DNA from: Lachnospiraceae bacterium
GTDB lineage: Bacteria > Bacillota_A > Clostridia > Lachnospirales > Lachnospiraceae
DNA: 64,000 bases
Direction of reading: 5' to 3'
Assembly (NCBI GenBank): GCA_016291475.1
Contig: JAEEXJ010000003.1
Location: 1 to 64,000 of the forward strand
Shown: positions 9,085 through 16,691 of the stretch, piece after piece
Numbering within the stretch: the first letter of the stretch is position 1
Layout of the letters: every line of letters starts with the position of its first letter
The notes under the pieces: generated by a model
The model's input: only the letters and a program-made list of their open reading frames with translations
Database searches by the model: none
What the model was told of the DNA's origin: nothing
Position numbers and translations under genes: made by a program

Positions 9085-9906
9085 TTAAAAAGCAGCTATC
9101 GAACCTCTGACAAGATTTTCGAATCTGACAGCAACCGAATTTGCGGCTTTCTGAACCTCTTCATGATTAAGCTCTTCACCTGTAATCCCTGCAGCCATAT
9201 TGCTGATACAGGATATTCCGCAAACCCTCATACCCATATGTCTTGCAGCTATGGCCTCGATAGCGGTACTCATTCCGACAGCACTTCCTCCAAGCAATCT
9301 GAGAGCCTTAACGTCGGAAGGTGATTCATAAGAGGGTCCGCTGAGCTGTACATAAACTCCCTTGAACAGTTCGCTGTTTTGCTCGGAAGCCTTATCGGTG
9401 ATTATCCTGCAAAGTTCTTCATCATATATCCTGGTCATATCCGGAAATCTGGTCCCGAGCTCATCTATATTAGGGCCTATAAGCGGATTTCTGACCAGGA
9501 AAGATATCTGGTCTTCAATAAGCATAAGGCATCCCGGATGGAAGCTTTCATTTATACCGCCTGCAGCATTCGTAAGGAAAAGGATCTTAGCTCCGAGAAG
9601 TCCCATAAGTCTGATAGGCATCACAACATCCGAAGGATCATAGCCTTCATACATGTGAACTCTGCCCTTCATGCAGACTATCTTCTTATCTCCGTCATAT
9701 CCGAAGATAAACTTTCCGGAATGGCCCTGAACGGTAGAAACGGGAAATCCGGGAAGTTCCGAATAAGGAATCTCACAAACAGGTTTGATGGAATCCGCAT
9801 AACCGCCCAGGCCCGATCCAAGTACAAGGGCAATATCAGGCACAAAATCGGCTATCTTACGTACAGCATCGACGGCCTTTTGGAGCTTTTCGTATTCTTT
9901 ACTCAT
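9085..9906 (-). CDS. punA: Purine nucleoside phosphorylase
   Basis: A 273-aa enzyme of the trimeric PNP class, cleaving inosine or guanosine with phosphate to base plus ribose-1-phosphate. Markers are VLGSGLGGYAD (phosphate loop, residues 27-37), QGHSGKF, MKGRVHMYEGY, and LTNAAGGIN, with the purine-site stretch GGSAVGMSTAIEAIAA near 207-222. Its start overlaps the end of tyrS by 4 bp. Together with the deaminases and permease it makes a salvage pathway from imported nucleosides to bases. Confidence 0.94.
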   Translation of the reverse strand: MSKEYEKLQKAVDAVRKIADFVPDIALVLGSGLGGYADSIKPVCEIPYSELPGFPVSTVQGHSGKFIFGYDGDKKIVCMKGRVHMYEGYDPSDVVMPIRLMGLLGAKILFLTNAAGGINESFHPGCLMLIEDQISFLVRNPLIGPNIDELGTRFPDMTRIYDEELCRIITDKASEQNSELFKGVYVQLSGPSYESPSDVKALRLLGGSAVGMSTAIEAIAARHMGMRVCGISCISNMAAGITGEELNHEEVQKAANSVAVRFENLVRGSIAAF

Positions 9907-11126
9907 GAAGTCACCTTTTTGTATGCTTTTTTACCGCGTCTTACAATTTTTCCGTCCTTAAGATCCTCGGCACTGTAAAGAGTCTTGATGTCCGTTACCT
10001 TCTCATCGTCTACGGTAACACCGCCCTGTTCAACGGCACGGCGCGCTTCGTTTCTGGTGGGGCAAAGACCGGCTTTAACAAGAATACCGAGAATATCGAT
10101 CTTACCGTCCCTGTAATCTGCGTCTTCGATCTTAACGGTAGGAATATCGGCATTTGAAAGATCTCCGCCACCGAAAAGAGCAGCAGATCCCGCTTCTGCC
10201 TTATCGGCTTCCTCTTTACCGTGTACAAGCTCGGTAAGTTCATGTGCAAGGATCTTCTTCGCATCATTGATCCTGGAATCATCCCACTTTTCGATCTCTT
10301 CGATCTTTTCAAGAGGAAGGAATGTGAGCATTCTCAGGCACTTAAATACATCGGCATCTCCGACGTTTCTCCAGTACTGATAGAAATCGAAAGGTGAAGT
10401 CTTATTGGGATCCAGCCATACGGCATTTCCCGCTGTCTTACCCATCTTATTACCGTTGGAATCGGTAAGAAGGGTGATTGTCATGGCATGAGCGTCCTTA
10501 CCGAGTTTTCTTCTGATAAGCTCGGTGCCGCCCAGCATATTGCTCCACTGATCGTCTCCGCCGAACTCAAGGTTACAATTGTATTTCTGGAACATGTAAT
10601 AGAAGTCGTAAGACTGCATTATCATGTAGTTGAACTCAAGGAATGAAAGTCCCTTTTCCATTCTCTGCTTATAGCACTCTGCTCTGAGCATATTATTAAC
10701 AGAGAAACAAGCACCGACTTCACGAAGCAGCTCAATATAGTTAAGATTCATGAGCCAGTCGGCATTGTTGACCATAAGCGCTTTGCCTTCGCCGAAATCA
10801 ATGAATTTCTCCATCTGCTTCTTAAAACACTCGGCATTATGATCGATATCTTCTCTGGTAAGCATCTTTCTCATATCACTTCTTCCGGAAGGATCACCGA
10901 TCATGGTTGTACCGCCTCCGATAAGAGCGATGGGCTTATTACCCGCCTCCTGAAGCCTCTTCATGAGAGTAAGAGCCATAAAATGTCCGGCGGTAAGTGA
11001 ATCTGCGGTACAGTCAAAACCGATATAAAACGTCGCTTTTCCGTTATTGATAAGATCTCTGATCTGGTTTTCGTCAGTAGTCTGAGCAATTAGGCCTCTG
11101 GCCTGAAGCTCTTCATAAATACCCAT
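9903..11126 (-). CDS. tyrS: Tyrosyl-tRNA synthetase
   Basis: Class I aminoacyl-tRNA synthetase (407 aa), attaching tyrosine to tRNA-Tyr. The HIGH-equivalent is in TADSLTAGHF (about 39-48), the KMSKS-equivalent is KMGKT near residue 229, and an S4 RNA-binding domain occupies about 340-405. The SD GGAG precedes ATG with an A/T-rich gap. A -10-like TATAAT (11160-11165, complement) lies just upstream. The 80-bp leader is too short for a T-box. Its 3' end overlaps the PNP gene by 4 bp, a neighbourhood linking tRNA charging with nucleoside salvage only through shared transcription. Confidence 0.96.
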   Translation of the reverse strand: MGIYEELQARGLIAQTTDENQIRDLINNGKATFYIGFDCTADSLTAGHFMALTLMKRLQEAGNKPIALIGGGTTMIGDPSGRSDMRKMLTREDIDHNAECFKKQMEKFIDFGEGKALMVNNADWLMNLNYIELLREVGACFSVNNMLRAECYKQRMEKGLSFLEFNYMIMQSYDFYYMFQKYNCNLEFGGDDQWSNMLGGTELIRRKLGKDAHAMTITLLTDSNGNKMGKTAGNAVWLDPNKTSPFDFYQYWRNVGDADVFKCLRMLTFLPLEKIEEIEKWDDSRINDAKKILAHELTELVHGKEEADKAEAGSAALFGGGDLSNADIPTVKIEDADYRDGKIDILGILVKAGLCPTRNEARRAVEQGGVTVDDEKVTDIKTLYSAEDLKDGKIVRRGKKAYKKVTS

Positions 11127-11169
11127 TTTAAAAAATCTCCTTTATCAAAAATATATCCTATTATACTAA

Positions 11170-11183
11170 AATCCCGAAGGATT
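11170..11183 (-). other. Short UUCG-type hairpin between VWA gene and tyrS
   Basis: On the minus strand AATCC-TTCG-GGATT is followed by TTTAG. The 5-bp stem with a stable tetraloop may act as a weak terminator for the VWA gene; it lies directly upstream of the tyrS -10-like box. Confidence 0.4.
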
Positions 11184-11206
11184 AACATTACTCTTACAGT
11201 ATAAAT

Positions 11207-12415
11207 TTATCTGTTTTCCATCAGTTTGCTCATAGCCTTGTCCAGACCGCTTACAGACAGCTTATACATGGGAAACATCTGCTTAAGTACTGTTTCTATC
11301 TCTCTCCACGGAGCGGCGCCGGGGGCCATCTTGGGATTGAGCCACACCACCTTTTTATAATGCCTTTTCAGGGATTTAAGCCACTCTTCACCGCTGTATC
11401 CGTCATTGGGGCCTCTGTAATTACCCGTATCCGAATAAAATTCCTCGGGAGCCATCGCAGCATCACCAACTATTATAACCTTATAATCCTTATCCGTGTT
11501 ACGGAAAAGCCAGTTAGTTTCGACCCAGTCACCGTTTTCACATTCAGGAGTCTTATAAACATGGGAATAAATGCAATTATGGAAATAATAGCACTTAACC
11601 TCTTTATAGTGGTTACTCTTATTCACGGCCTGGAATAATTCGTTCAAAAGGGACGAATATGGGATCATTGTTCCGCCGGAATCCATCAAAAGAAGCAGCT
11701 TAACGGAGTTCTTCCTGGGCTTTCTCATTTCTATCTTAAGAACCCCGCCCTGATTACAGGTCTCATCAACCGTTTTATCAATATCCAGTTCTCTTTCATT
11801 AGTATCAAGCCTTGACGAGAACTGTCTGAGGCGTCTGAAAGCAAGCTGGAACTGTCTGTTAGTCATAACGCGGTCGTCTCTGAAGTCACGATATTTTCTG
11901 GCACCCATGACCGCAAAAGCAGACTGATAACCGGTCATTCCACCTACCCTTACACCGCCTATATTACCTCCGGTATTTCCGAAGGAGGTCTTTCCCATTG
12001 TTCCAATCCAGAAAGATCCGCCGTTATGTTCGGAATCCTGATCCTTAAGACGCTGTTTAAATTTCTGTTCAACGTCGTCTTTATCTATTATTATGCCTTC
12101 GCCTTCCATTTTATTGAGATGGTCTTTTGCCTCCATCTCGGCAAGTTGCATCATATCGGATTTATCAAGCCATCTGAGCATCTCCGCACCGACTTCCGGG
12201 TCGCTCTGCGCAGCCTTAAAGCACTCATCAAAGGCTTCATCATACTTGTCAAAATCAGTCTCGCTCTTAACAAGTATCATCTTGGCACCATAATAAAACC
12301 TTGAAAGCGAACCACCTATAAGTCCGCTGTTCAGGGCATTCATAAGATCAAGCCACTCACCGAGAGTAACGTTAATCCCATGCTTTCTTAAGCTTTCAAA
12401 AAAATTCAAAAACAT
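11207..12415 (-). CDS. VWA-domain protein, CoxE-like
   Basis: A cytoplasmic protein of about 402 aa. The C-terminal half is a von Willebrand A domain of the CoxE type: the MIDAS region reads LLLLMDSGGTM, in which the usual DxSxS serines are Gly and Thr, a variant I recall from CoxE-like relatives (DxGGSM). The N-terminus (MFLNFFESLRKHGINVTLGEWL) and a glycine-rich segment GTMGKTSFGNTGG are also characteristic. Such proteins act with MoxR AAA+ ATPases, and the moxR gene is directly upstream. I prefer the ATG at 12415 because the family starts MFLxFF; a GTG at 12448 lies in a hairpin. Neither has a good SD. Biochemical target unknown. Confidence 0.82.
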   Translation of the reverse strand: MFLNFFESLRKHGINVTLGEWLDLMNALNSGLIGGSLSRFYYGAKMILVKSETDFDKYDEAFDECFKAAQSDPEVGAEMLRWLDKSDMMQLAEMEAKDHLNKMEGEGIIIDKDDVEQKFKQRLKDQDSEHNGGSFWIGTMGKTSFGNTGGNIGGVRVGGMTGYQSAFAVMGARKYRDFRDDRVMTNRQFQLAFRRLRQFSSRLDTNERELDIDKTVDETCNQGGVLKIEMRKPRKNSVKLLLLMDSGGTMIPYSSLLNELFQAVNKSNHYKEVKCYYFHNCIYSHVYKTPECENGDWVETNWLFRNTDKDYKVIIVGDAAMAPEEFYSDTGNYRGPNDGYSGEEWLKSLKRHYKKVVWLNPKMAPGAAPWREIETVLKQMFPMYKLSVSGLDKAMSKLMENR

Positions 12416-12443
12416 ACAATAAACAAGTAAATATTTCTTCGCA

Positions 12444-12473
12444 GGCACCCGACGTCAACGGATTTTCGGTGCC
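12444..12473 (-). other. Intercistronic hairpin between moxR and VWA gene
   Basis: GGCACCGA and TCGGGTGCC are complementary with a one-base bulge and flank a 13-base loop. The hairpin sits between the moxR stop and the VWA start and lacks a T-tract, so it is more likely an mRNA-processing or translation-control element than a terminator. The possible GTG start at 12448 lies in its 3' arm. Confidence 0.45.
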
Positions 12474-12505
12474 ACTCGCCCGTAAAATTTTAAGAGCTAA
12501 TATTT

Positions 12506-13315
12506 TCAGAAGTTCTGATGGGTTGCCAGATCCATATCCTCATCTTTCTTGACTACAACACCTATGAAAGGAAGCTTGGATTTGATCTGGGCATAGGGGA
12601 TACCTCCGATCTGAAGTGCATTGATCCAGTCAATGAGTTCCGAAGTCGAAGGCTTCTTACGTATATCCCTGATATCTCTGATCTGATAGAAAACATCCAT
12701 AGCTTCGTTGAGCAGATTATCCTCAACATCGGGAAAATGAACCTTTACGATCTCAGTCATAAGCTCTCTTCCGGGAAACTCGATATAGTGGAAAATACAT
12801 CTTCTGAGGAATGCGTCTGGAAGCTCCTTCTCCGCATTTGATGTAATAATAACGATGGGTCTGTTCTTTGCCTTAACTGTTCTCTTGGTTTCGTTAATGT
12901 AAAATTCCATCTGATCAAGTTCCCAGAGAAGGTCATTTGGGAATTCAAGATCGGCTTTATCGATCTCGTCGATAAGAAGAACTACCTGCTCATCGGATTC
13001 AAAGGCTTCACCAAGTTTTCCGAGTTTAATGTAATGAGCAATATCATCAACTCCGCCTTCTCCGAACTGTCCGTCATAAAGTCTCTGAATGGTGTCATAC
13101 ATATAAAGGCCGTCCTGAGCCTTTGTTGTAGACTTGATATTCCAAATGATCAGCTTCTTGCCGAGAGCATCGGCAACAGACTGGGCAAGCATGGTCTTAC
13201 CTGTTCCCGGTTCTCCTTTTACAAGGAGGGGTTTCTGAAGGGCTATGGATATATTAACCGCATCCATCAGTTCGGGACTTGCAACATATCCTTTTGTTCC
13301 GTCGAATTTACTCAT
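12506..13315 (-). CDS. MoxR-family AAA+ ATPase
   Basis: A 269-aa AAA+ protein. Walker A GEPGTGKT is at residues 34-41, Walker B VVLLIDEIDKAD near 110-121, sensor 1 in PIVIITSNAEKELPDAFLRRC, and the arginine-finger region follows. MoxR proteins are chaperone-like ATPases that mature or remodel partner proteins, usually together with a VWA protein, encoded next here. The start overlaps the end of the response-regulator gene by 4 bp (ATGA). This coupling is the strongest hint that the ATPase is functionally tied to the phosphorelay genes upstream. Confidence 0.92.
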   Translation of the reverse strand: MSKFDGTKGYVASPELMDAVNISIALQKPLLVKGEPGTGKTMLAQSVADALGKKLIIWNIKSTTKAQDGLYMYDTIQRLYDGQFGEGGVDDIAHYIKLGKLGEAFESDEQVVLLIDEIDKADLEFPNDLLWELDQMEFYINETKRTVKAKNRPIVIITSNAEKELPDAFLRRCIFHYIEFPGRELMTEIVKVHFPDVEDNLLNEAMDVFYQIRDIRDIRKKPSTSELIDWINALQIGGIPYAQIKSKLPFIGVVVKKDEDMDLATHQNF

Positions 13316-14073
13316 ATCAAACTTTCTCCGTTAAAAAATTTTTCCAGTTCACTTCTGAGAACAGCCATATTTATGGATTTCAGAAGATATCCTTCGGGTT
13401 TGAGCGGCATTACGGATTTAACCGTTTCTTTATCGGACTTGCATGTCAGGAATATTACGGGAATATTTTTGGAAAACTCCTCACTCCTGAGCATCTCCAG
13501 TATCTCTTTGCCTGTGGTAACAGGCATCATATAATCAAGCAATATAAGATCCGCGTGATTTTTGGCAAGCCATGTAAGAGCCTGAATGCCGGAATTGGCC
13601 ATGTAGACCTTGTATTTATCTTTGAGCCAGTCACGTACCGTTCTGAGATAATTTGCATCGTCATCTACTATAAGGATACTCTTTTTGTCTTCTTCAACCA
13701 CATTTGTTGTCTGTACCCCTATAAGAATCGCAATAAGATCGTTTATATCGATCGGTCTTTCAAGCTTACCAGCAAGATAATTATCCGATATATAACCGGC
13801 TATACCGTTAAAATCGGAGGGTGAACCTATGAGGATTAGTTTCTTGTCATCGTCGTTACATTTATCCTTCAGATAGATCAAAAGATCCGGTTTTTCAAAA
13901 ATGGAATCATCAACGTAGAGGACGATCACTCTTTTATCATCAATGCTTTTATAAATGGTTGGAGAATCAGTTGAATCAAAATCACACAAAAAACCCGAAG
14001 CCTCGAGTTTGACCTTGATCGCATTGACCATGAAACTGTCCACTTTACTGATTATCAGAATGGAATCCGTCAT
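13312..14073 (-). CDS. Tandem-receiver response regulator, no output domain
   Basis: A 253-aa protein with two receiver-like halves. Residues 1-120 resemble a receiver but the acidic pair is replaced by Ser-Lys (ILIISKVDSF). Residues 131-248 are an intact receiver: Asp137/Asp138, phosphoacceptor Asp180 (LILLDYMMP), Thr210 and Lys232. There is no DNA-binding or enzymatic domain, so it must act by protein contact. It overlaps the hybrid gene upstream and moxR downstream by 4 bp each. I infer that it is the phosphoacceptor relaying the signal to MoxR/VWA, directly or as a phosphate sink. Confidence 0.88.
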   Translation of the reverse strand: MTDSILIISKVDSFMVNAIKVKLEASGFLCDFDSTDSPTIYKSIDDKRVIVLYVDDSIFEKPDLLIYLKDKCNDDDKKLILIGSPSDFNGIAGYISDNYLAGKLERPIDINDLIAILIGVQTTNVVEEDKKSILIVDDDANYLRTVRDWLKDKYKVYMANSGIQALTWLAKNHADLILLDYMMPVTTGKEILEMLRSEEFSKNIPVIFLTCKSDKETVKSVMPLKPEGYLLKSINMAVLRSELEKFFNGESLI

Positions 14074-16670
14074 AATGACTCCTTTGCCGCATTTAATACA
14101 CCGTCCCAGTTAAGTTCATCCATTGCTTTCTTTATACGTTCAAGTTTAAGACGGTCGTTTTCTTTGAAAGAGTATTCCTTCAATGATTCAAATACAAGTT
14201 CCAGACTGTCATAATCCATCATCTGTGCAAGCTCATATATGGTATTATAAGCATCTAGCAGTTTCTCATCCGAGATAAGTTCTTTATCGCCTGATGACTT
14301 ATCGGAAAAAACATTTTGAAGTTTATTTCCGAGATTCCTGAAATCACGGATCAAAGTATCATTATTCTGCTCTATATATGTTAAGTCCTTATTCTTGCCG
14401 GCTTCTTCGAGAAGTCTTGCTTTTTCGGACAGACCGGCAGCTCCGATGATCCTTGCGGAACTCTTAAGAGCATGAACCCTGATAGTATAATCTTCCAAAT
14501 TTTCCTTATTGCAAAAAGACTCTATCTCATCGGCTTTAGACTCCGCATTACCCGCAAAGATCTCCAGAGCTTTCAAAAGTCCTTCCTCGGATCCGCAATT
14601 ATCCAGTCCGAGATCAATATCCAATTCTTCAATACCTGTTACTTCATCGGGAAGGGATACACTGACCTTTAAAGCATCGGAAACAGATACTATATTCTCA
14701 GGCACTCCGTTATGATCATCCGATCCCAATCTGTTCGAATCTGCCGCCCCGATAACGCTGACCTTACTCTTGGGAAGATACAAAAGCAGTAAAGCATCGA
14801 TGATCTCCGGTCCGCATCCTATGTCCATATAATCCGTATAACTTTCGTATATGATAACAGGATCATGAGCAGCAGAAACATCCGTCATCAGGATGGAAGG
14901 TACATTTACATTATTCCAGATAAAGTTTTTAATATTTCCACCGGATGAGTTACACAGACCGTCTTCAACGAATATGATATCATACTCGTTATCCGTGATA
15001 TACCTGATACATTCGTCACCGTCATAAACAACGTCAACCTTGCCCATAGTTGTTGAAAACAGTCTTGCAATTCTGTTTATATTATCAGAATCCGAGCCCG
15101 AAATCAAAAATCTGGCCGCAGGGCATATCAAAGGTCTTGAGAAAGTGGACGCAAGCATGAATCTTGATATTCCGGCCTTGTCATTTACTCTGACCAAGGT
15201 ATCCATTTCAGCGATAGGCAGGAATTTCCCTATAACTCGTAAAATAGAACCGTTTGAAAAAGGTTTGGGAATATAAGAGTCAAATCCCTCTTTCAGGTAT
15301 TTTTCTTTCTCACCCCGGACGGCATTGGCAGTCACTACTATGATAGGTGTAAAATCACACAATCCTTCTTCCCTCATGATATGCATGGCTTCAACACCGT
15401 CAGTTACAGGCATCATATGATCCATGAAAATCAGGTCATAAAAGTTCTTTTTTACCATATCGAGAGCTTCTTTGCCGTTTGTCGCCGTATCGACCGTAAA
15501 ACCGAAAGAAGAAACTATCCTTACCAGAAGATCCAGATTCAATTCATTATCATCGACACAAAGTATCTTGTACTGAGCGGAATCACGTTTAAAATTATAT
15601 CTTCTGCTTTCATGAATTGTTCTTTCCGCCGCCCGAAGATCGGACAGATCAAAATCTTCGAATCTGTCCCTTTCTTCTTTGTCATATTCCACATAATAAG
15701 GCATCATCGTATCGGAAAGGCGGTTCCTGTCCGATGCATAATCCGTCAGTTCATTCATGAACTGATTAAGTCTCTTTGCTCCCTTAAAGACATTTATGGC
15801 ATTTTCCCTGACTTCTTCGGAAACATCGGATTTAATAATTGCATCACTGTATCCCAGGATGGCATTAACAGGTGTCTTCATCTCATGAGAAAGATGCACC
15901 ATCAGTTTACTGTTGCCCTCTTCCGTTTCACTGATCTTATCGAGAGCAGCCTTTTCACCAATCCTGGCATTTTCAAGCTCTTCAATGGTTTTAAGAAGCC
16001 TCAGATGATCCGGTGATTCAAGGGTCAGAAACAGCATAAGCATTCCGATGGATCCGATATAAAAGATCATCAAAGTACTCTCACTTCTGCCGGACTGCAC
16101 CAGAAAAATTGCAAGTACGGCAAGAAGTCCGATGAACATAAAGGTTCTCTGAACCTTTGAAAACTTCTTTTTCTGTTTAAAAACAAGCAGAGTCCCTAAA
16201 ACAACATAGAAAAGAGGAACCATATAAACAACAGGTACAAAGAGAGGCCCGTGAACAGCATCACCTGCATCGTCATATGAATAAGCTATACCCGTAAACA
16301 TATTGATAAACAGAAGGATCAAATAAATGCTGTTTATCAGATAACCTATGAGCAGAAAACCTTTCCTGCTTTTAAAGCGTGAAAAGGCACACATATAGAG
16401 GTAATATGCCATTCCAGCACATGCTGACATAAAATTCACATAAGTATAGAAGAACATCCTGAACCAGTTAGGTATATTATCGGTACTGCAAAGGATCGCA
16501 GTAACGATATCAAGAATACATCCGACAGTAACAAAGGATGCAAAAATCTTAAATCTGAAATTCGTCTCTTCTTCATTCTTATAATTGCCCAGCACAAAGA
16601 AAAGCACTATAAGATCTACGGGAAGTGCAGCAAGTTCAAAATATACGTTGTAATCAAGATTAGATAGCAT
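14070..16670 (-). CDS. Hybrid HisKA-receiver-HPt protein lacking an ATPase domain
   Basis: An 866-aa membrane protein. Residues 1-217 hold about seven hydrophobic spans, then a short coiled coil (222-250) and a HisKA segment LSHEMKTPVNAILGY with phosphoacceptor His262. From about 312 to 366 there is only a short linker; no N, G1 or G2 boxes of a HATPase_c domain are present. Receiver 1 (367-484) is intact (Asp373/374, Asp417, Thr447, Lys469). Receiver 2 (518-635) is degenerate, with Glu569 at the phospho-Asp position. An HPt domain follows with His733 (RVHALKSSAR). A further helical tail runs to the end. Without an ATPase it cannot autophosphorylate; it may be phosphorylated by another kinase. 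It overlaps the next gene by 4 bp. Confidence 0.88.
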   Translation of the reverse strand: MLSNLDYNVYFELAALPVDLIVLFFVLGNYKNEEETNFRFKIFASFVTVGCILDIVTAILCSTDNIPNWFRMFFYTYVNFMSACAGMAYYLYMCAFSRFKSRKGFLLIGYLINSIYLILLFINMFTGIAYSYDDAGDAVHGPLFVPVVYMVPLFYVVLGTLLVFKQKKKFSKVQRTFMFIGLLAVLAIFLVQSGRSESTLMIFYIGSIGMLMLFLTLESPDHLRLLKTIEELENARIGEKAALDKISETEEGNSKLMVHLSHEMKTPVNAILGYSDAIIKSDVSEEVRENAINVFKGAKRLNQFMNELTDYASDRNRLSDTMMPYYVEYDKEERDRFEDFDLSDLRAAERTIHESRRYNFKRDSAQYKILCVDDNELNLDLLVRIVSSFGFTVDTATNGKEALDMVKKNFYDLIFMDHMMPVTDGVEAMHIMREEGLCDFTPIIVVTANAVRGEKEKYLKEGFDSYIPKPFSNGSILRVIGKFLPIAEMDTLVRVNDKAGISRFMLASTFSRPLICPAARFLISGSDSDNINRIARLFSTTMGKVDVVYDGDECIRYITDNEYDIIFVEDGLCNSSGGNIKNFIWNNVNVPSILMTDVSAAHDPVIIYESYTDYMDIGCGPEIIDALLLLYLPKSKVSVIGAADSNRLGSDDHNGVPENIVSVSDALKVSVSLPDEVTGIEELDIDLGLDNCGSEEGLLKALEIFAGNAESKADEIESFCNKENLEDYTIRVHALKSSARIIGAAGLSEKARLLEEAGKNKDLTYIEQNNDTLIRDFRNLGNKLQNVFSDKSSGDKELISDEKLLDAYNTIYELAQMMDYDSLELVFESLKEYSFKENDRLKLERIKKAMDELNWDGVLNAAKESL

Positions 16671-16691
16671 CAGCTTTCACAGGTTATCGGA

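Noticed and set aside
11127..11206. T-box leader upstream of tyrS
   Set aside because: The gap is only 80 bp, too short for a T-box, and lacks the conserved T-box sequence.
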